Assembly: GCF_028389875.1 (NCBI RefSeq)
Contig: NC_084664.1
Location: forward strand, 37,396,323 to 37,460,322
Length of the DNA: 64,000 bases
Direction: 5' to 3'
From: Rhea pennata
Taxonomy: Eukaryota; Chordata; Aves; Rheiformes; Rheidae
Positions 40,971 to 53,425 of this stretch are shown here, piece by piece. A model generated the notes under the pieces. The model saw only the letters and a list, made by a program, of their open reading frames with translations. It did not search any database and was not told the origin of the DNA. The translations under genes were made by a program, and so were the position numbers. The first letter of the stretch is position 1, and each line of letters opens with the position of its first letter.

Positions 40971-43900
40971 ATTTTCCTCAAACCTTCAGGAGAATAAACT
41001 TCCTTTATACACTGAGATGAAGCATTGAAGCATTCAGCCCTAGGGAAGTTTGGGAGAAACTTGTAAGTGTTTTTTGACTGAGGAAAAACAACATGCCAAG
41101 AGTGGCTTACCTCTCACCTACACAAATACAGTTCCTGCCTCTCTTCCTGTCATGCTCTGCAGAGCCTAGACCTCTGATTAAACCAAACTTCTACTTTTTC
41201 AGATGATCATGAGTAGAGCATAAAGCCTAACCTTTCTCACACTTTCTCCAGGCTTCCTGCTTTCTGTCTAATTTCTCTGAATTTCCAGTGCCAAGTTTCC
41301 AAAATATAAGTGCATGCCCATGTTGGACATCTAAACCATGAATGGTCACTTCATATGCTTTCTGATGGGCCACTCCTAGTCAAAGGAGACATTTCAGGAA
41401 ACATTAGGAGCTGACAACACCACCAAACACACTGGTCTTCCTCTGAAGTGTTTTCTCTTGGGTTGTGCTGGCCTGCAGCTGAGTTGCTGCTACATGAGGC
41501 CTTAACATGCACTGAAGCAGCAGTGAATTTCCATAGCTAGGCTCTGATCCTACAAATCCACAGTAATGCTTATGCCTAGCTTTACACATTTAAGAAGGAA
41601 TCACAAGTGCTTGGAATTCTAGAGTCTAAGCTATTCAGTAATATTGCACACCAAAAAACATTTCCGAAGTCTCACAGTAATTTAAGTATTTGTGGACAAT
41701 GGCTCAAGAGAACCATGAAAACCCAAAATATTGTTCATATATCACTTACTACGATCTGTTTTGTTAAGATCTCAGGATTAAAGGTGGATAAGAAAGAAAA
41801 ACCCCTCCACAAAACTTTAACTTTTTCAGAAACAAGGAACTATTCTCACCACTATGTAATGAAATCACCATTTCCTGGAACAATGCACCCAGTGTCAGGG
41901 TGATCCACCTTACAGGAGCACAGACCGCTGTACAGAGACGGAGTGGGCAGCCTTTGTAGACAAGGTAAGGATTCACCTGAACAGACCTGCTACTGTAATA
42001 TGTCCAGTTCTAGGCCTTCAATCACAGCGCCTACAGATGGCAATTATACTGCAGATCAGGAATAATATATAGGTGCCAGTGTCTACTTCTGCGTTCTGGA
42101 AAGGAAAAATAGTAAAAATTGCTACTATGACATTGATCAGCATTCCATTTGTGGAAGGTGCTGAACAAAGAACTGAAGATCTTTTGCTTTAAAGATTTAA
42201 ATTCAGAATTAAGACTGAGCGATCATAAAGTTTCCTACCTTACAAACTGAAGTTCATAACACATCTAAACTACAGTTCATTATATTTATTGTACATTAAT
42301 CATTCCTAGAGTTAAAAATATGTTCATTTGCACAATATGAATCCATTAATATGCTGGTATGAACATGTACTTACTGAAGATCACATCTGTGCTTTGGCTT
42401 ATGTATAATTAGATGCACAGTTTATCAGGCTGTTACAGAAGGTATGTAGCTGAATATGACCCACTTAACAATTCCAGCCATGTAATTTCTTTAAAATATA
42501 TGTATATATACATCTATATACACAAATTTAATAATTGCTACTATTCAGAACTATATATTAAAAATGCCTAAATTATGTGCATTTCATTATTAACAAACCT
42601 ATTTCTAATAACAGCTTATAAACATTAGTTTATTTCCTGTGTATTGTACCTGAGGTAATTAAATAGCTGTAGAGCTTGTAATCACAACAGAAACTGATTT
42701 CTGCATTAATGTTTTCAAAGTCCTATTGATGAAGATTCCTGCTGATTATAATTCCTATTGACTGAAAGTGATTTTAATCAGTTCAGCTGTTTTTTGGGTT
42801 TTTTTTGTTTGTTTGTTTTTTGTTTTCTTCCAGAGGGCTGACCACGGAATAAATACTCTTTCCCTTATGAGACTATTTGCATTAGGAGGACCCATAAAGG
42901 GATGAAGCTTGGAATTCAGGCTTGGTTTCCTTTACCTAGTTGTCTCCTCTGAAGAGAGAAGAGCAAATTTTGTCTGAAGACACTCTGCACCATGACTATA
43001 AGTGCATGTGTTTCCTATGGATAAGACATTAGAAAATTTTAAAATTCATTTTCTGAGACTGATACAAAGCTAAGCCAGTTCAAACACGTGGTATATGCTT
43101 GAGTTCTTAAGTATTGAGTGAGTATGGAGATTAACTACATAAGATGAAAGCTGATGGTTTATCAAATTTAGAAGTCAAATGCTAAATTTAATTACATAAC
43201 AAGTTAGCTTTCCAAAATGCTGTCAGATTGTTGGTATTATGCAGCATTTCCCGTTGTCCTTTTCTCTGAGCAATATAAACTTTACACTCACAACAGAATT
43301 AACCAGTGGTGTGGAATAATTAACATGAGTGGTTCGGACAATGTCAGCCTTCAGCTGGGTTGTGGTCCAAGGTTTCTCACACTCTGTTGTACCTCAGGTC
43401 AGCGACAGCCTCCGATCCTCCAACCCTGATTCCACTGCACAGGAATCATTGGTAGCTCTACCACTGATGAGAAGTGCAGTGGGGAAAATATGAGCTAATG
43501 GCTCTAAAAACATCATCATGGCATTGCCAGAACCAAACAAGTGCCTATAGGTGAGACTGTGAGACAGCCCAGCGACTGGCTTCATTTCAGGGACATGAAT
43601 TTCATCCTAGGAGTGAAAGTCCTGCCACTAGCCTGCTTATTCAGAGTGCGTGGAGGTGAGCTTCATTAAAATCATTAAGGAGCCAGCACTGAAGTCTCTA
43701 TCCAAATAAGAATTCAACTGCCAGTCAGTCAGATGTGGCCTGTAGAACATAAGACCATAAAATAGGGCTAACATAGCCGAGCCAGTATCGTCCTCAGCCG
43801 CGACTCTTTCCTGATTTTTATATGATCCATAGGAGCACAGTCAAGTCAAAAATTCCACCACAGCAGGGAGTACTCACTTTCTCTCACTTACGTGCAATGC

Positions 43901-44799
43901 TGACAGGATAACTAAAAAATGTCTGTAATTGGAACCCTGAACACCTGAACTTCAAAAAAGGGTAAGTGTCAAAATACTGTAAATTCATCTTCAGGTCTAA
44001 TAACTTGAACAGCTCCTTTGCTGTAAAATATCTTTGTTTAGGCAGTATATCGCACAAGTCTTCCTAGCAGGATCTTGGATAAGGCGAGCTGGTGTTCTGC
44101 CTTTTAATCTTTTTAGCACTGTGACTCTGTAATTTGATATTTATTGTCTTTAACTCTAGAATCCCACAACATTGTGAATTCATTTTGATGTCTGACACCA
44201 GGTGAGGGATGAACATTGCTTCTCTGGTGTTGTAGTGCTATAGCTGACGACTGCAAGTGTTTTGATAAATCAAATCCTTTAAGATTATCTTTTATAAAGA
44301 AAATCGAGTGAATTAAGACTATTTAGATAGTGTGACAGATAAATTATCAGAGAAACTGTGATATACAGAAAAGATTTAGAAAGATTTAGGACCCAGGGTA
44401 TGGTGATATTTTTAAAATTTCACACAAGTCGAGATGACAAACAGATGGCACAGTTAAGAAAATCTAGAAGGCAAAATATAAGCCCCATGTTACTTTAATG
44501 ATACCTCTGCTTATCACAGCCTATATTATAGATCAGCTTATAAAGTATTTTTCTAAATCATAAAACTCTCTTGAGCTCTATTTTCTAAAGACAAACTGGT
44601 CTGTAAAGCAGCATCAGTCAAGCGCAAGATTAATTCCTGTTGTACCAAGTTGTTGTTTTTGGCACAGAAGTCAATATTTATAAGACAGAAAGCAGCTGTA
44701 GTGTGCAAGTTAGCATAGTGCATAAATCTTTGCGGCAGGTTATAGCAAGATTATGGTACTATCCACAGGTAATACGATAGAAGCATTGCCACAGCAGAG
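40971..44799. other. Gene desert, no gene seen
   Basis: AT-rich sequence with a T-rich (TTTG)n tract (42789-42830). A patch at about 43743-43860 may be an old interspersed repeat. Weak CTCF-like motifs lie at 42030-42043 and 44438-44451. Confidence 0.6.
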
Positions 44800-44945
44800 C
44801 CTTCCTAATGGTGGTCATCCATTTACCAGTGTGAGCCATGCTAATGAGGTCACGCTGACTCACTTCATGTCATTTCCCCTTTGGAAGCAATCAGACCAAA
44901 TATAAACCGGTAATATATTAAAAGAGGTCACAAAGCACAGTAGTT
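44800..44945. promoter_or_regulatory. Candidate regulatory element with half-site cluster
   Basis: Within 120 bp lie TGGTCA (about 44812), a POU-type ATGCTAAT (44838-44845), AGGTCA (44847-44852), GCTGACTCA resembling an AP-1/half-MAF site (44854-44862) and another AGGTCA near 44926. The sequence is unique and repeat-free. Function is inferred. Confidence 0.35.
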
Positions 44946-46489
44946 CGTTAAGAGCGAGCTGTTTGTATAGGACTCCGAGCCAGATTTAAGCTTGCCCGGA
45001 GCAATAGGACGTGTGGCTCCCGACAACAGGGCCTGGGAAGGAGATTAACCCCCCAGCCCCTAGAAAGCTGTCCGAGGTGCAACACTGCTCTGGCGTGCAG
45101 TGCTCCAGCCGGCTTCTCTCATTCACTGTGCTGCCTCATCCTTCGGCACCAGGGCAAGGCAGGTGGCTTAACTCTGAATTTTAATTCCGCTGATTGCAGC
45201 TTTTGCCCCCTGCCTGGCATAGACAGACCCTTGGGCAGCTGTGGGGCAGCTGGAGAAGCCAAGGCAGCTGCAGCACCAGGAGCCCCATTAGCCTGGTGAG
45301 TCTGCTGGGTGCCTCCCCTGCAGCAGGTCCTACTTCCCCTCACAGCCACAGCAGAAGCCGGTCCTCAAGGGACATGCTGTGCTGCGTCTCCCCCATTTCT
45401 CAGCCCCTCTCGCACAGATGGCAGTGGGGTGTGTTATTCATCATGCTGCAAGTTTTTGTTGCAGGAGATGGGACATGATCTCAAGCCCACTGAGGCCAAC
45501 AGTACTGTGCCCCATTGCTTGCCCTGGGTTTCTCATCGATGCTGAGCTCCAGGTTGAGGGGCTTGGCAGGGGCCATTCGGCATCAAGTCACTCACCGCTG
45601 AGCACCTCCCTCCATGCTGAGCGCTGCCCTACAGCAACAGGACACCCGTTCTCCCTCTCCTCCAGAAAGCCACGTCAGAGCCACAGCACAGTCAGCAGGG
45701 AAGTCCGGGGACTGAGGGCAGTGGGCTTGGTGGCCAAGCCCCTCGGGCATGCCCCTTCACTTCCCAGCCTCAGTATCCATGCCTCTTTTATTCTCCTTCA
45801 TAGCATGCAATGAGCTCCACAGATGAGAGGCTAGAGCTGATCTAATTTTAATGCACTAGGCTACTGCTGCCTGCATTTTCATCAGCCTTTTTTCCTGTGC
45901 TGAAAATAAGAATATTAGAGTCTACCTAGCTACAATATTATTCTTTGGACTAGAGGTGAAGAAAGTTCAAACGAAAAGGTACTTGGCTATTTCTTTCCCT
46001 TCTTGGGAATCCTGGCACACCAAATTTTGCTCTTCTGGCACTGCTCGCATGAGTGCAGCTAGTCATAGATGAGACCGTACACAGTTTCAGGCCTGTGGCT
46101 TTCTCTCTAACCACTATTGCTTTCATTCTGACATTCTCAGCCTCACTTGGCCAAATTATATGTGGTTTGGGGCAAAGATATTAGAAATTTAACAACAAAT
46201 AGATGCAGATTGAGCCCACATGGGAAGCATGAAATACAGCAGAAATATGCAAGTTCATTATCTGAATTTATCCGCACTCATTCTGTGTGCTTTATAAATT
46301 TGAGTAGCACGATCATCTGTTTCATTCCTAGAAGAGAAAAAGCTAGCAAATATGAATTCCTTGAAATAGGCAGTGGAAAGCGATTGACTTGAAATCAACG
46401 AAACAGTAGAAATTGAATTTTCCTGGCAAGATTTGCTTGTGTTGTTCATCAAATAAATGTGCGTTATGTCTTGCACTGTTACTCAGCTG
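44946..46489. other. Moderately GC-rich noncoding stretch
   Basis: GC rises at about 45000-45800 and produces several overlapping open frames up to 144 codons on the plus strand. Their composition (Pro, Ser, Leu, Cys) and the lack of a domain argue against a gene. Confidence 0.55.
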
Positions 46490-46840
46490 TGATCTTATAA
46501 TGTGCTCCCTGCATCCTGTCAGACATACGATCCTTTGTCCCGTAATAGACCCAACTATCTCCCGACCAGCTGAGCTCAGGGTCAGCCCAGGGTCATGCTG
46601 GTTAAAGATGCCTGTCAGTTCACTGCCTGAGTCACAAACGCGCTTTAAATCACCTTTATCTTACTTACGTTGATGCTTTCCAGCAAGAGGCTACAGCGGT
46701 AGCCGCAGCATCTAGGTACCGCGTTGCAAAATGTTTAGCGGCATCCCTGAAAATTTCGCTTTGGATATGCAGATGCCATGCATAGCTCGAAGTGAAATAT
46801 GAAATAAGAACTGTTTCAGATACCTTTATGTGAGGTAGAT
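46490..46840. promoter_or_regulatory. Candidate enhancer with a perfect DR5 RARE
   Basis: The plus strand at 46579-46595 reads GGGTCA-GCCCA-GGGTCA. Both half-sites fit RGKTCA exactly, with the five-base spacing preferred by RAR/RXR. An AGTTCA half-site (46617-46622), a MEIS-type CTGTCA overlapping it and an AP-1 TGAGTCA (46628-46634) follow within 40 bp. The block is unique, holds scattered CpGs and lies about 12 kb beyond the HOXA1 stop codon. Enhancer function is inferred. Confidence 0.55.
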
Positions 46841-49800
46841 AAATATTATGGTTCTTATCCATCCTGCAAATGAAAATAAAAATTCAGAGGACTGGCCATC
46901 ACCTTTCAGGTCAGAAATACAGATATTACTTAGCCTAAAATTTCCTGCAAAAAAGAATGTTTGCATAAGGAGGCCTGATAATCTGGGAAATGTATCACTT
47001 GATGTTTTTATTGTGATAAATACCTCCCTTCAGCTCCTGATGCTATACAACTTCTTAATGTTTGTCGCCAGTCTCTAAGGTATAGAAGAAAGACAGGCCT
47101 TAATTGTAAATTTACACATGCTTTATTGCTGGTGCAATGGCATGAGCACATTTAACAGGATTGTCATGCCAGTTAATTATGCCGATTCTGACACGTACCT
47201 ATCACTGCTGAAATTGATAGTGCCTTTCGAGCGGTTCGCACCATCGCAATATGCTGCATCTTTCTAAGGTTAAGTGTGTTAGGGGCCAGAGGACGGCAGG
47301 AGAAAGAACCCCTGCATGCTAAGTATGTGCCACTAGCCAAACAGCAAAACCTCCTTTTAAGAGAAATGTAATCAGCCTCAGTCCACCTGCCCTGGGCAAA
47401 GACGACAATCTTCATTACACTCAATATTAAGCAGTACCTTCCCAGGCCTTCAGAAACTCTTGGCCTTGTTTACAGCAGGTAATACCCAAACAGATGGTAA
47501 CACTTATTAAAGATATTAAAGCAGAAGAGAAGACGGCAGAAAAGGAGGCAACTATTAGAGAACACTTTGTGGCAAGGGCAAGAACATTTTCTATGTTTTC
47601 CCTGCAGCAGGAGTCTGAGTCTCTGAATTTCAGGCCGAAGGAAATGGGGGAAGCCTTGAAATCAACAGCAAACCACAAACCAATATTAAATGAGAGTAAA
47701 ACACCATCCTCACCCTAATCAGCATTATCATGACTCAGATCAAAACCTCAACTTAAAACTTCATACTGAAAAGGCAGATAGACATGCTAGGAAACGGTAT
47801 ATCCTCCCTTCCCTCCCACATGACCTAATATAGATATTTTAGGACATTCCAGAAAGGAAATGGAGGTACATATATGTTATATATACACCTAGTTGACAAG
47901 GATAATGTTTTAAGATTGTCTGAATTGGAGGAAGAGAGGGAAGGAAGGATGGAAGAAAGGAGAGAAAGGAGGAAAGGAGGGAGAAAGGAAAGAAAGGAAG
48001 GAAAGGGAAGAGAAGAAGAGAGGAAGGAAGCAAGCAGAGAAAATACTGCATGCTTTTATAGAAAACAAAAAATCTTCAGTTACCCATTTTTTATCAAGTG
48101 ACTCATGTAGTTTTTAAAGAAAAGCAAGCATTTATGTATACAGAGTTACATTAAAAAAAGCATAAAGCCATGGATGGTGGGATCCAAGCTTGAGTAAACA
48201 ATGCAGAAATTCAGAAGAAGGGATCATAAAAGAACAGCAACACTTTTGGATGATTTCCAGTGAAATGTAACTTGCACACTTCATGCATCACAGCAATTTC
48301 AATGGGAAAGGAGGAGATATCCCCACAGGAGTCACAGCATAAAACACGCCAGCAGCTAGGGTTCTCCCTTCTCTGCCCATTCCCTGATCGCAGGCAGCCA
48401 GGGCAGCAGACTCACCTCTGCTGCCCACTGCCCGCAGCCAATGTCCTTGGTGACAGTGGCAGCACTGACCAGCTGAACTCCTGCATGGTTGCTTTCCTCC
48501 TTGCCCTATGGCAGCCTTGCCCTGTTCATTACCTTTCTCCTAACAAAAATTTTTGCAATGTCTCATCTTTGGAGTGTTGCCAGAATTCATTTTGCTGGTA
48601 AAGAAAAAGTAGTATTTTCAGTAGCAGTCTGGCTAAGTATGTTCACTCCTCCTTGCCATTAAATGGATCTTCCCACGTGATGTTTAAAGGAATGTCCTTG
48701 AGATCTGGCCGACAGGATCTTTGGAGCAGACTGAAGTGCCGCTTTTGGACAAATTAACATCAAGCAGGTATGCTTCAAGACAGAGCCACTGACAGTCTTC
48801 ATTCCTTTCTCTCTTTCCTCTTTGAGCTCAGATATTATTTACTCCATGGGTAGTGACTTTGGAGCTACTTTCACAGTTCTTTCTCTGACAAACTTCCCGT
48901 TGAAACTGGTAGGCTTTTTATGTAGCAGCAGTATAGCAGGACCTAACCTTCTGTGATGAAAGAAAATTTTCTATTCGAGACATGTTGACATTTTTTACTT
49001 TAGATATTTTACTACAATAAGAAAAGGCCTACCCTCTGAGAATGACATGATAAATCTTAGATTATTTAATGTCCATTTAAATACAGATCATTTGTTTTTC
49101 AAAGCATGATATTTATTCCTTGCCCTGGAGAATGCCTAGAAAAGAATAAAGCTAAATTTACGACTCAAACTGGACTCTATTATGTTTAGTGCTCTTGCTC
49201 CAAAGTGATATGGAACAGCACTAAATGAAAGACCTGCTTTAAGGACAAAAACATGAGCAAAGATGTCTTGTTCTCATAAATCCCAAAAGACACACCCATG
49301 CACCCAGATATCACTCTGCTCATTTAACTTGGACACTTTGGACATTTGAGCATGCAAGGTAGCTATCAAAGATGCTTTACAGAGGAGAGTAGCTGTCCGA
49401 ATTTTTGCTGTGAGCTTTCTTTTCCCTCTGGAAAGACCACACCAGGGGTACAGAAGAGTAGGGACATGGCAGAGCAGCACAGTGACCATCACATCACATA
49501 GCTGGAAGGTGCATGCTGCCCAAGAGGAACGGGTGATGTTCCTCTAGTCTCTGCTCAGCAAGTATACACCTGAGTGCGCTTAATATTTCTCATCTCATCT
49601 GTGGGTCATCTTTTTGGTTTCTAAGAGGAAAGGAATTTTATGAAATAAAGACCTAAGGGCTGGAAATGTATGTGCAAAGGGGTGGGGGGAGGAGGAGGAG
49701 TGTGACAAACCTCACAGCCCATGTGAAAGGTTGTTTTGCTTCTAGACCGAAGGGGAGGAGGCCTGATCCTGCTCCCACGCTAGATAAGCAGATATCCTGC

Positions 49801-52800
49801 AGGCAAGAAAAGCTGGCAACAGGCTGAAATCATGGTGAGAGTTGAAAAGCTTGCTTTTCTCTATGCACAACAAACCAGAATTGTTGACAGAAAAGCAAAA
49901 GAACATCTGCTTGTGCTGATTTATGAAAGCTTTCCCTGGCTTCATTAGCCTCCCTTCTTTCTGCCTCACTTTTTTTTTAATGAAAATTATTATTTTAAAT
50001 GTTAGAGGCTTTCATTTCTCTATTAATCAGATTAAATCTCCTTAGCCAGAGTTAAAATACTCTGTGAGGTGCTTCGACCGAAAGATCATCTACCTTGCAA
50101 TTAGAACTCATTTTTAACACAACGGGGGGGGGGGGAAATAGAGAACCAGAGCTTTAGAATCAATATAACTATAAATTACATGGAAAAGGTAGCATCTGAG
50201 CTTGGAACAACAGATTTATTATCAAAGTGGTTAGCAATGTATCGATAAAGTAAATAAGCTTTATAAACAGAGACACACAGAGAGAAATGAATGTTAGCAT
50301 GGGCTCACTGTTGCTTTTACATTTGTGGTAACTAATTTTCACTTATTTTAAAATGTAAAATGTCATGCTGAAAATGGTTAATGTCTCATAAGCCGCTGTC
50401 TGCAGTATTTGCTAAGGCAAAACTCCACTGATTTTAATGAATAAGGTCTGCAGAATAGAGTTCTATTATATATTCTGCATTTAGCCCTGATTAAGACTGG
50501 TTACTAATCAGCCTTCCCCATTCCCTTGGTCTGAATAATAGCACAGATAAGGTTGCAGCTAAGATTTTCATTTAAACCTCAATGACTTGATTTTATTTTG
50601 AGTCACACATAGAAAGGATGAGCAAAATTATCCTTTCTGGTAGCAGCAAATATTTTAAATGCATAATCTCCTTCCACAGGCAGATTCCTCTCTGTTAGTC
50701 ACGTGTACCATCGAAAAAACTCAAGTATGTGCCCAGAAGATTGACCATTAGATTCCCATTGCTTTCAGTAGACAGCCTGCCCTACTGTATTCCCACTGAA
50801 AAGTAAAGGGGAAATTTTTGCACATTGTTGGATATCGAATTAACAGTTGGGACCTGATCCAGAGCCCATGGAAAAGGGCATGTCTCTGTCTGTGTCAGAC
50901 CCAGTGAAAGTGGGAGTTCAACCTACATGCTTGGCTAGTCTCAAAACACATCACAGTTCAAAAAGGGAATTACATGGAGATTACCTGGATTTCTAGAGAT
51001 TACCTGGATTTCTAGCATCTCTCATTTGATTTGCTATCAAGCATTAAAGAAATCTCAGCAGAATTTTCAGTATTTTTTTGTATATCGTGTTCTTTATATG
51101 CTTTATTTAGGCAGCCAGAATTTTGGGATGAGAAAGGTTTGATCTGAACAGATAAAAGTTGTCTTTACTGATGGATTATCAGGCTCAGTGAGCCTAATCT
51201 TTAAAGTTGCAGACCTGTGGCTCTCGGGAAAGCTGAACTTCCCCTGGGCCGCTGTAGGTCTCACTCAAAGCTGATGTAAACATAGCGTAATGGTACAAGT
51301 CTCTGCTAGCTTTAGCTAACTTTCAGCCTGCGAGCTAGCTTGAAAGAAGCTAGCAAAATTCCTCAGTAAATGAATCTGAGTTCTGGGGGGAAAATACATA
51401 TTCACATGGATAAAAACACTGCATGTCTCTAGCACAGTGTGAGCTGAGGTGTGGCATTCCTCATCCTTTCCTGATGAAAGGATAGGTTCCTCTCAGCCCA
51501 TTTTTGTGTCATCCTCCATTTCCACGATCATTACTTGCACTCCCAGAACTGTCAGGAATACAAAAATAAAGTATACAGGGGAAGATGTAATAAATTGCAA
51601 AACTCCATGGGGTCCTATTTACCTCCAATACCCATCTCCATGTCTAAACATATTGTTCATGCTAATACTGTTTGCTGGAAGGAGTGTTCCTCCAAGATAA
51701 CATTTCCACACAGTGAAGTATGTGTGGCTCTTCGAAGGCTCGGCTCTCAGATGGGATCGCCTTTCAGTTTCTAGGCAGTGTTATTTTTTCTAATCTATTT
51801 CTTTTTTTTTCAGCACAGCATGAGGAACACAACACCACCCCAACCAATGTATTTTGTTTTATGATCCATCTGTCGCCAGAACCATGCATGAATGTTGAAT
51901 CCACTAACTTAACAGAGCGATGCTGCAGGGATTTTATTTCTTACAAAATAGACCAGTCTGCTTTAATCTCCATCTTTGCTGGGGGCTGGAGGGAATATTT
52001 CACAACTGTGCTAAGAAAATAAATCTAGACTTGGATGGTATTTCCCCTGTAACTGATGTTTTGCATGGGAGTTAGTTGAGCCTCCCTAATAAACCATCCT
52101 GATTCTAAGGGCAAGGAAAAGCTTTATTTTAGTGATATAGAGGCGTTTCAGTTAAAACTGTGCAGAAATCCTCATCCATGCGGCATAGTCCCTTCCAGAA
52201 GTTTCACCTTCTTATGAAGCCAATGAAAAGTCTGGACAAGCAGTTATTTTCTGAGACTCCTACCTCACTCCTCAGATTCGTTTACTGAGGCATTTTACTC
52301 ACCCTAATTTGTCCCCAGATGGAGTCTGTGATTTGCACAAATGTGCTTTGCACCTGAAAACTCACGGTGCGCATTGGAGGAGGGATCCCCACCCGCATTT
52401 CTACTGCCAGCCCCATCCTCATCCCCATCTCTTTTCATTACTTAAAGAACCTGGTCTCCTGTGTTTTCTCTCCTCTTTATTCCATGTCACCAGAGTTGAG
52501 TGACTGCTGAAGATGAGAGGAGATGCAGAGTGTGAAGAGGGAAGCTTCTGCCTTTGGTCCAAGTCTGACAGGGAATGATGAAAAACACATGGGCTATGAA
52601 AAAGTCCAGTCCAACTTTCTGTTTACCGAGCTCCCTAGAAACGTCAACATCTGTCACCAAGCAACCCCTAAAAGGGGCACCCCCTTCCTACAGGACCCTG
52701 ACGGCACGTCCCATCCCTCTTCTCCAAGCACGACCTGGAGCTGAGGGGTGTTGACAGGGAGAAAGGGAGGTTATCCAGGCTTCGGTGATAGGTGTATTAA

Positions 52801-52839
52801 TAGACAAAGGCGACCAGAAGTGATACCCCTTGCTCATCT
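46841..52839. other. Gene desert, no gene seen
   Basis: Noncoding sequence with a purine GGAA/GAAA tract (47926-48036), a 12-base G run (50124-50135) and a perfect 19-bp tandem duplication (50977-51014). No supported exon is seen. Confidence 0.65.
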
Positions 52840-53425
52840 CGGTGATGCCGCTCTGGGACGAGCGAGCAGAGCCGCAGCCTCCCAGCCAGCCTGCGTAAAG
52901 CTCCGTCGGCGCCACTCTCGGGCGGGGGGCTGCTCCATCGCCTGCTCCCCACCGGGTCCCGTCCTGCCTGCCCCGGGGGGCAGCTGGGAACCCTCCCTGC
53001 CCGCCCCCGCCTTGGAGAGGGCACTGAGGGGAACAGCCCCCCCCCGGGGTGCGGGGCTCCTCCGCGCCTCCTCTCCAGCTCTGTCCCGGCCGCGAAGAGC
53101 CCGTGTTCCCTCTCCTCCCAGCGCGCCGCTTTTAGCTATCTCCGGCTTGGCTCAGGGCGAGCCCTCTGCCAGCGGCCCCGTGTCATGTGCAGGCCGGAGC
53201 CGTGCGCGCCCCGCGGTATTTATCGGCCACCAGCGCGGGTGGCGCTACTTGCGCTCGGTAGCGAGCGGCCCGCAGGAGGTGCGTGGGAACGGACTGCCCC
53301 GGGCCCCGCGCCCACCCGCGGCCTCAGGCGGCGCGGCAGGTCCGCTCCGCGCCCGCGGGGCTGGGCCGCCTCGGCGGGGCTCTGCGCTGTCGCCGGGCGC
53401 ACAACGAATTTTCGTTGCGTGAGTC
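52840..53425. other. CpG island 5-6 kb beyond HOXA1
   Basis: About 585 bp rise sharply to high GC with many CpGs within an AT-rich flank. An imperfect hairpin, GCCACC AGCGCG GGTGGC, lies near 53226-53243, and a CAACGAA/TTCGTTG inverted pair at 53402-53417. A 224-codon open frame crosses it on the plus strand, but its Ala/Pro/Arg/Gly make-up looks compositional. An isolated island this close to HOXA1 suggests a promoter, perhaps of a noncoding RNA. Confidence 0.7.

Noticed and set aside
42030-42043. CTCF-like motif CCTACAGATGGCAA
   Set aside because: Three mismatches to the 14-base core; expected by chance in a window this size.
45194-45813. Overlapping open frames up to 144 codons in a GC-rich patch
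   Set aside because: No domain, low-complexity composition, and neighbouring frames are equally open.
53224-53247. CTCF site in the 53-kb CpG island
   Set aside because: It has both halves of the motif but with extra bases between them; better read as an inverted repeat GCCACC/GGTGGC.
52748-53422. 224-codon plus-strand open frame
   Set aside because: It lies in a CpG island, has Ala/Pro/Arg/Gly-rich composition and no domain, and several other frames are open in the same place.
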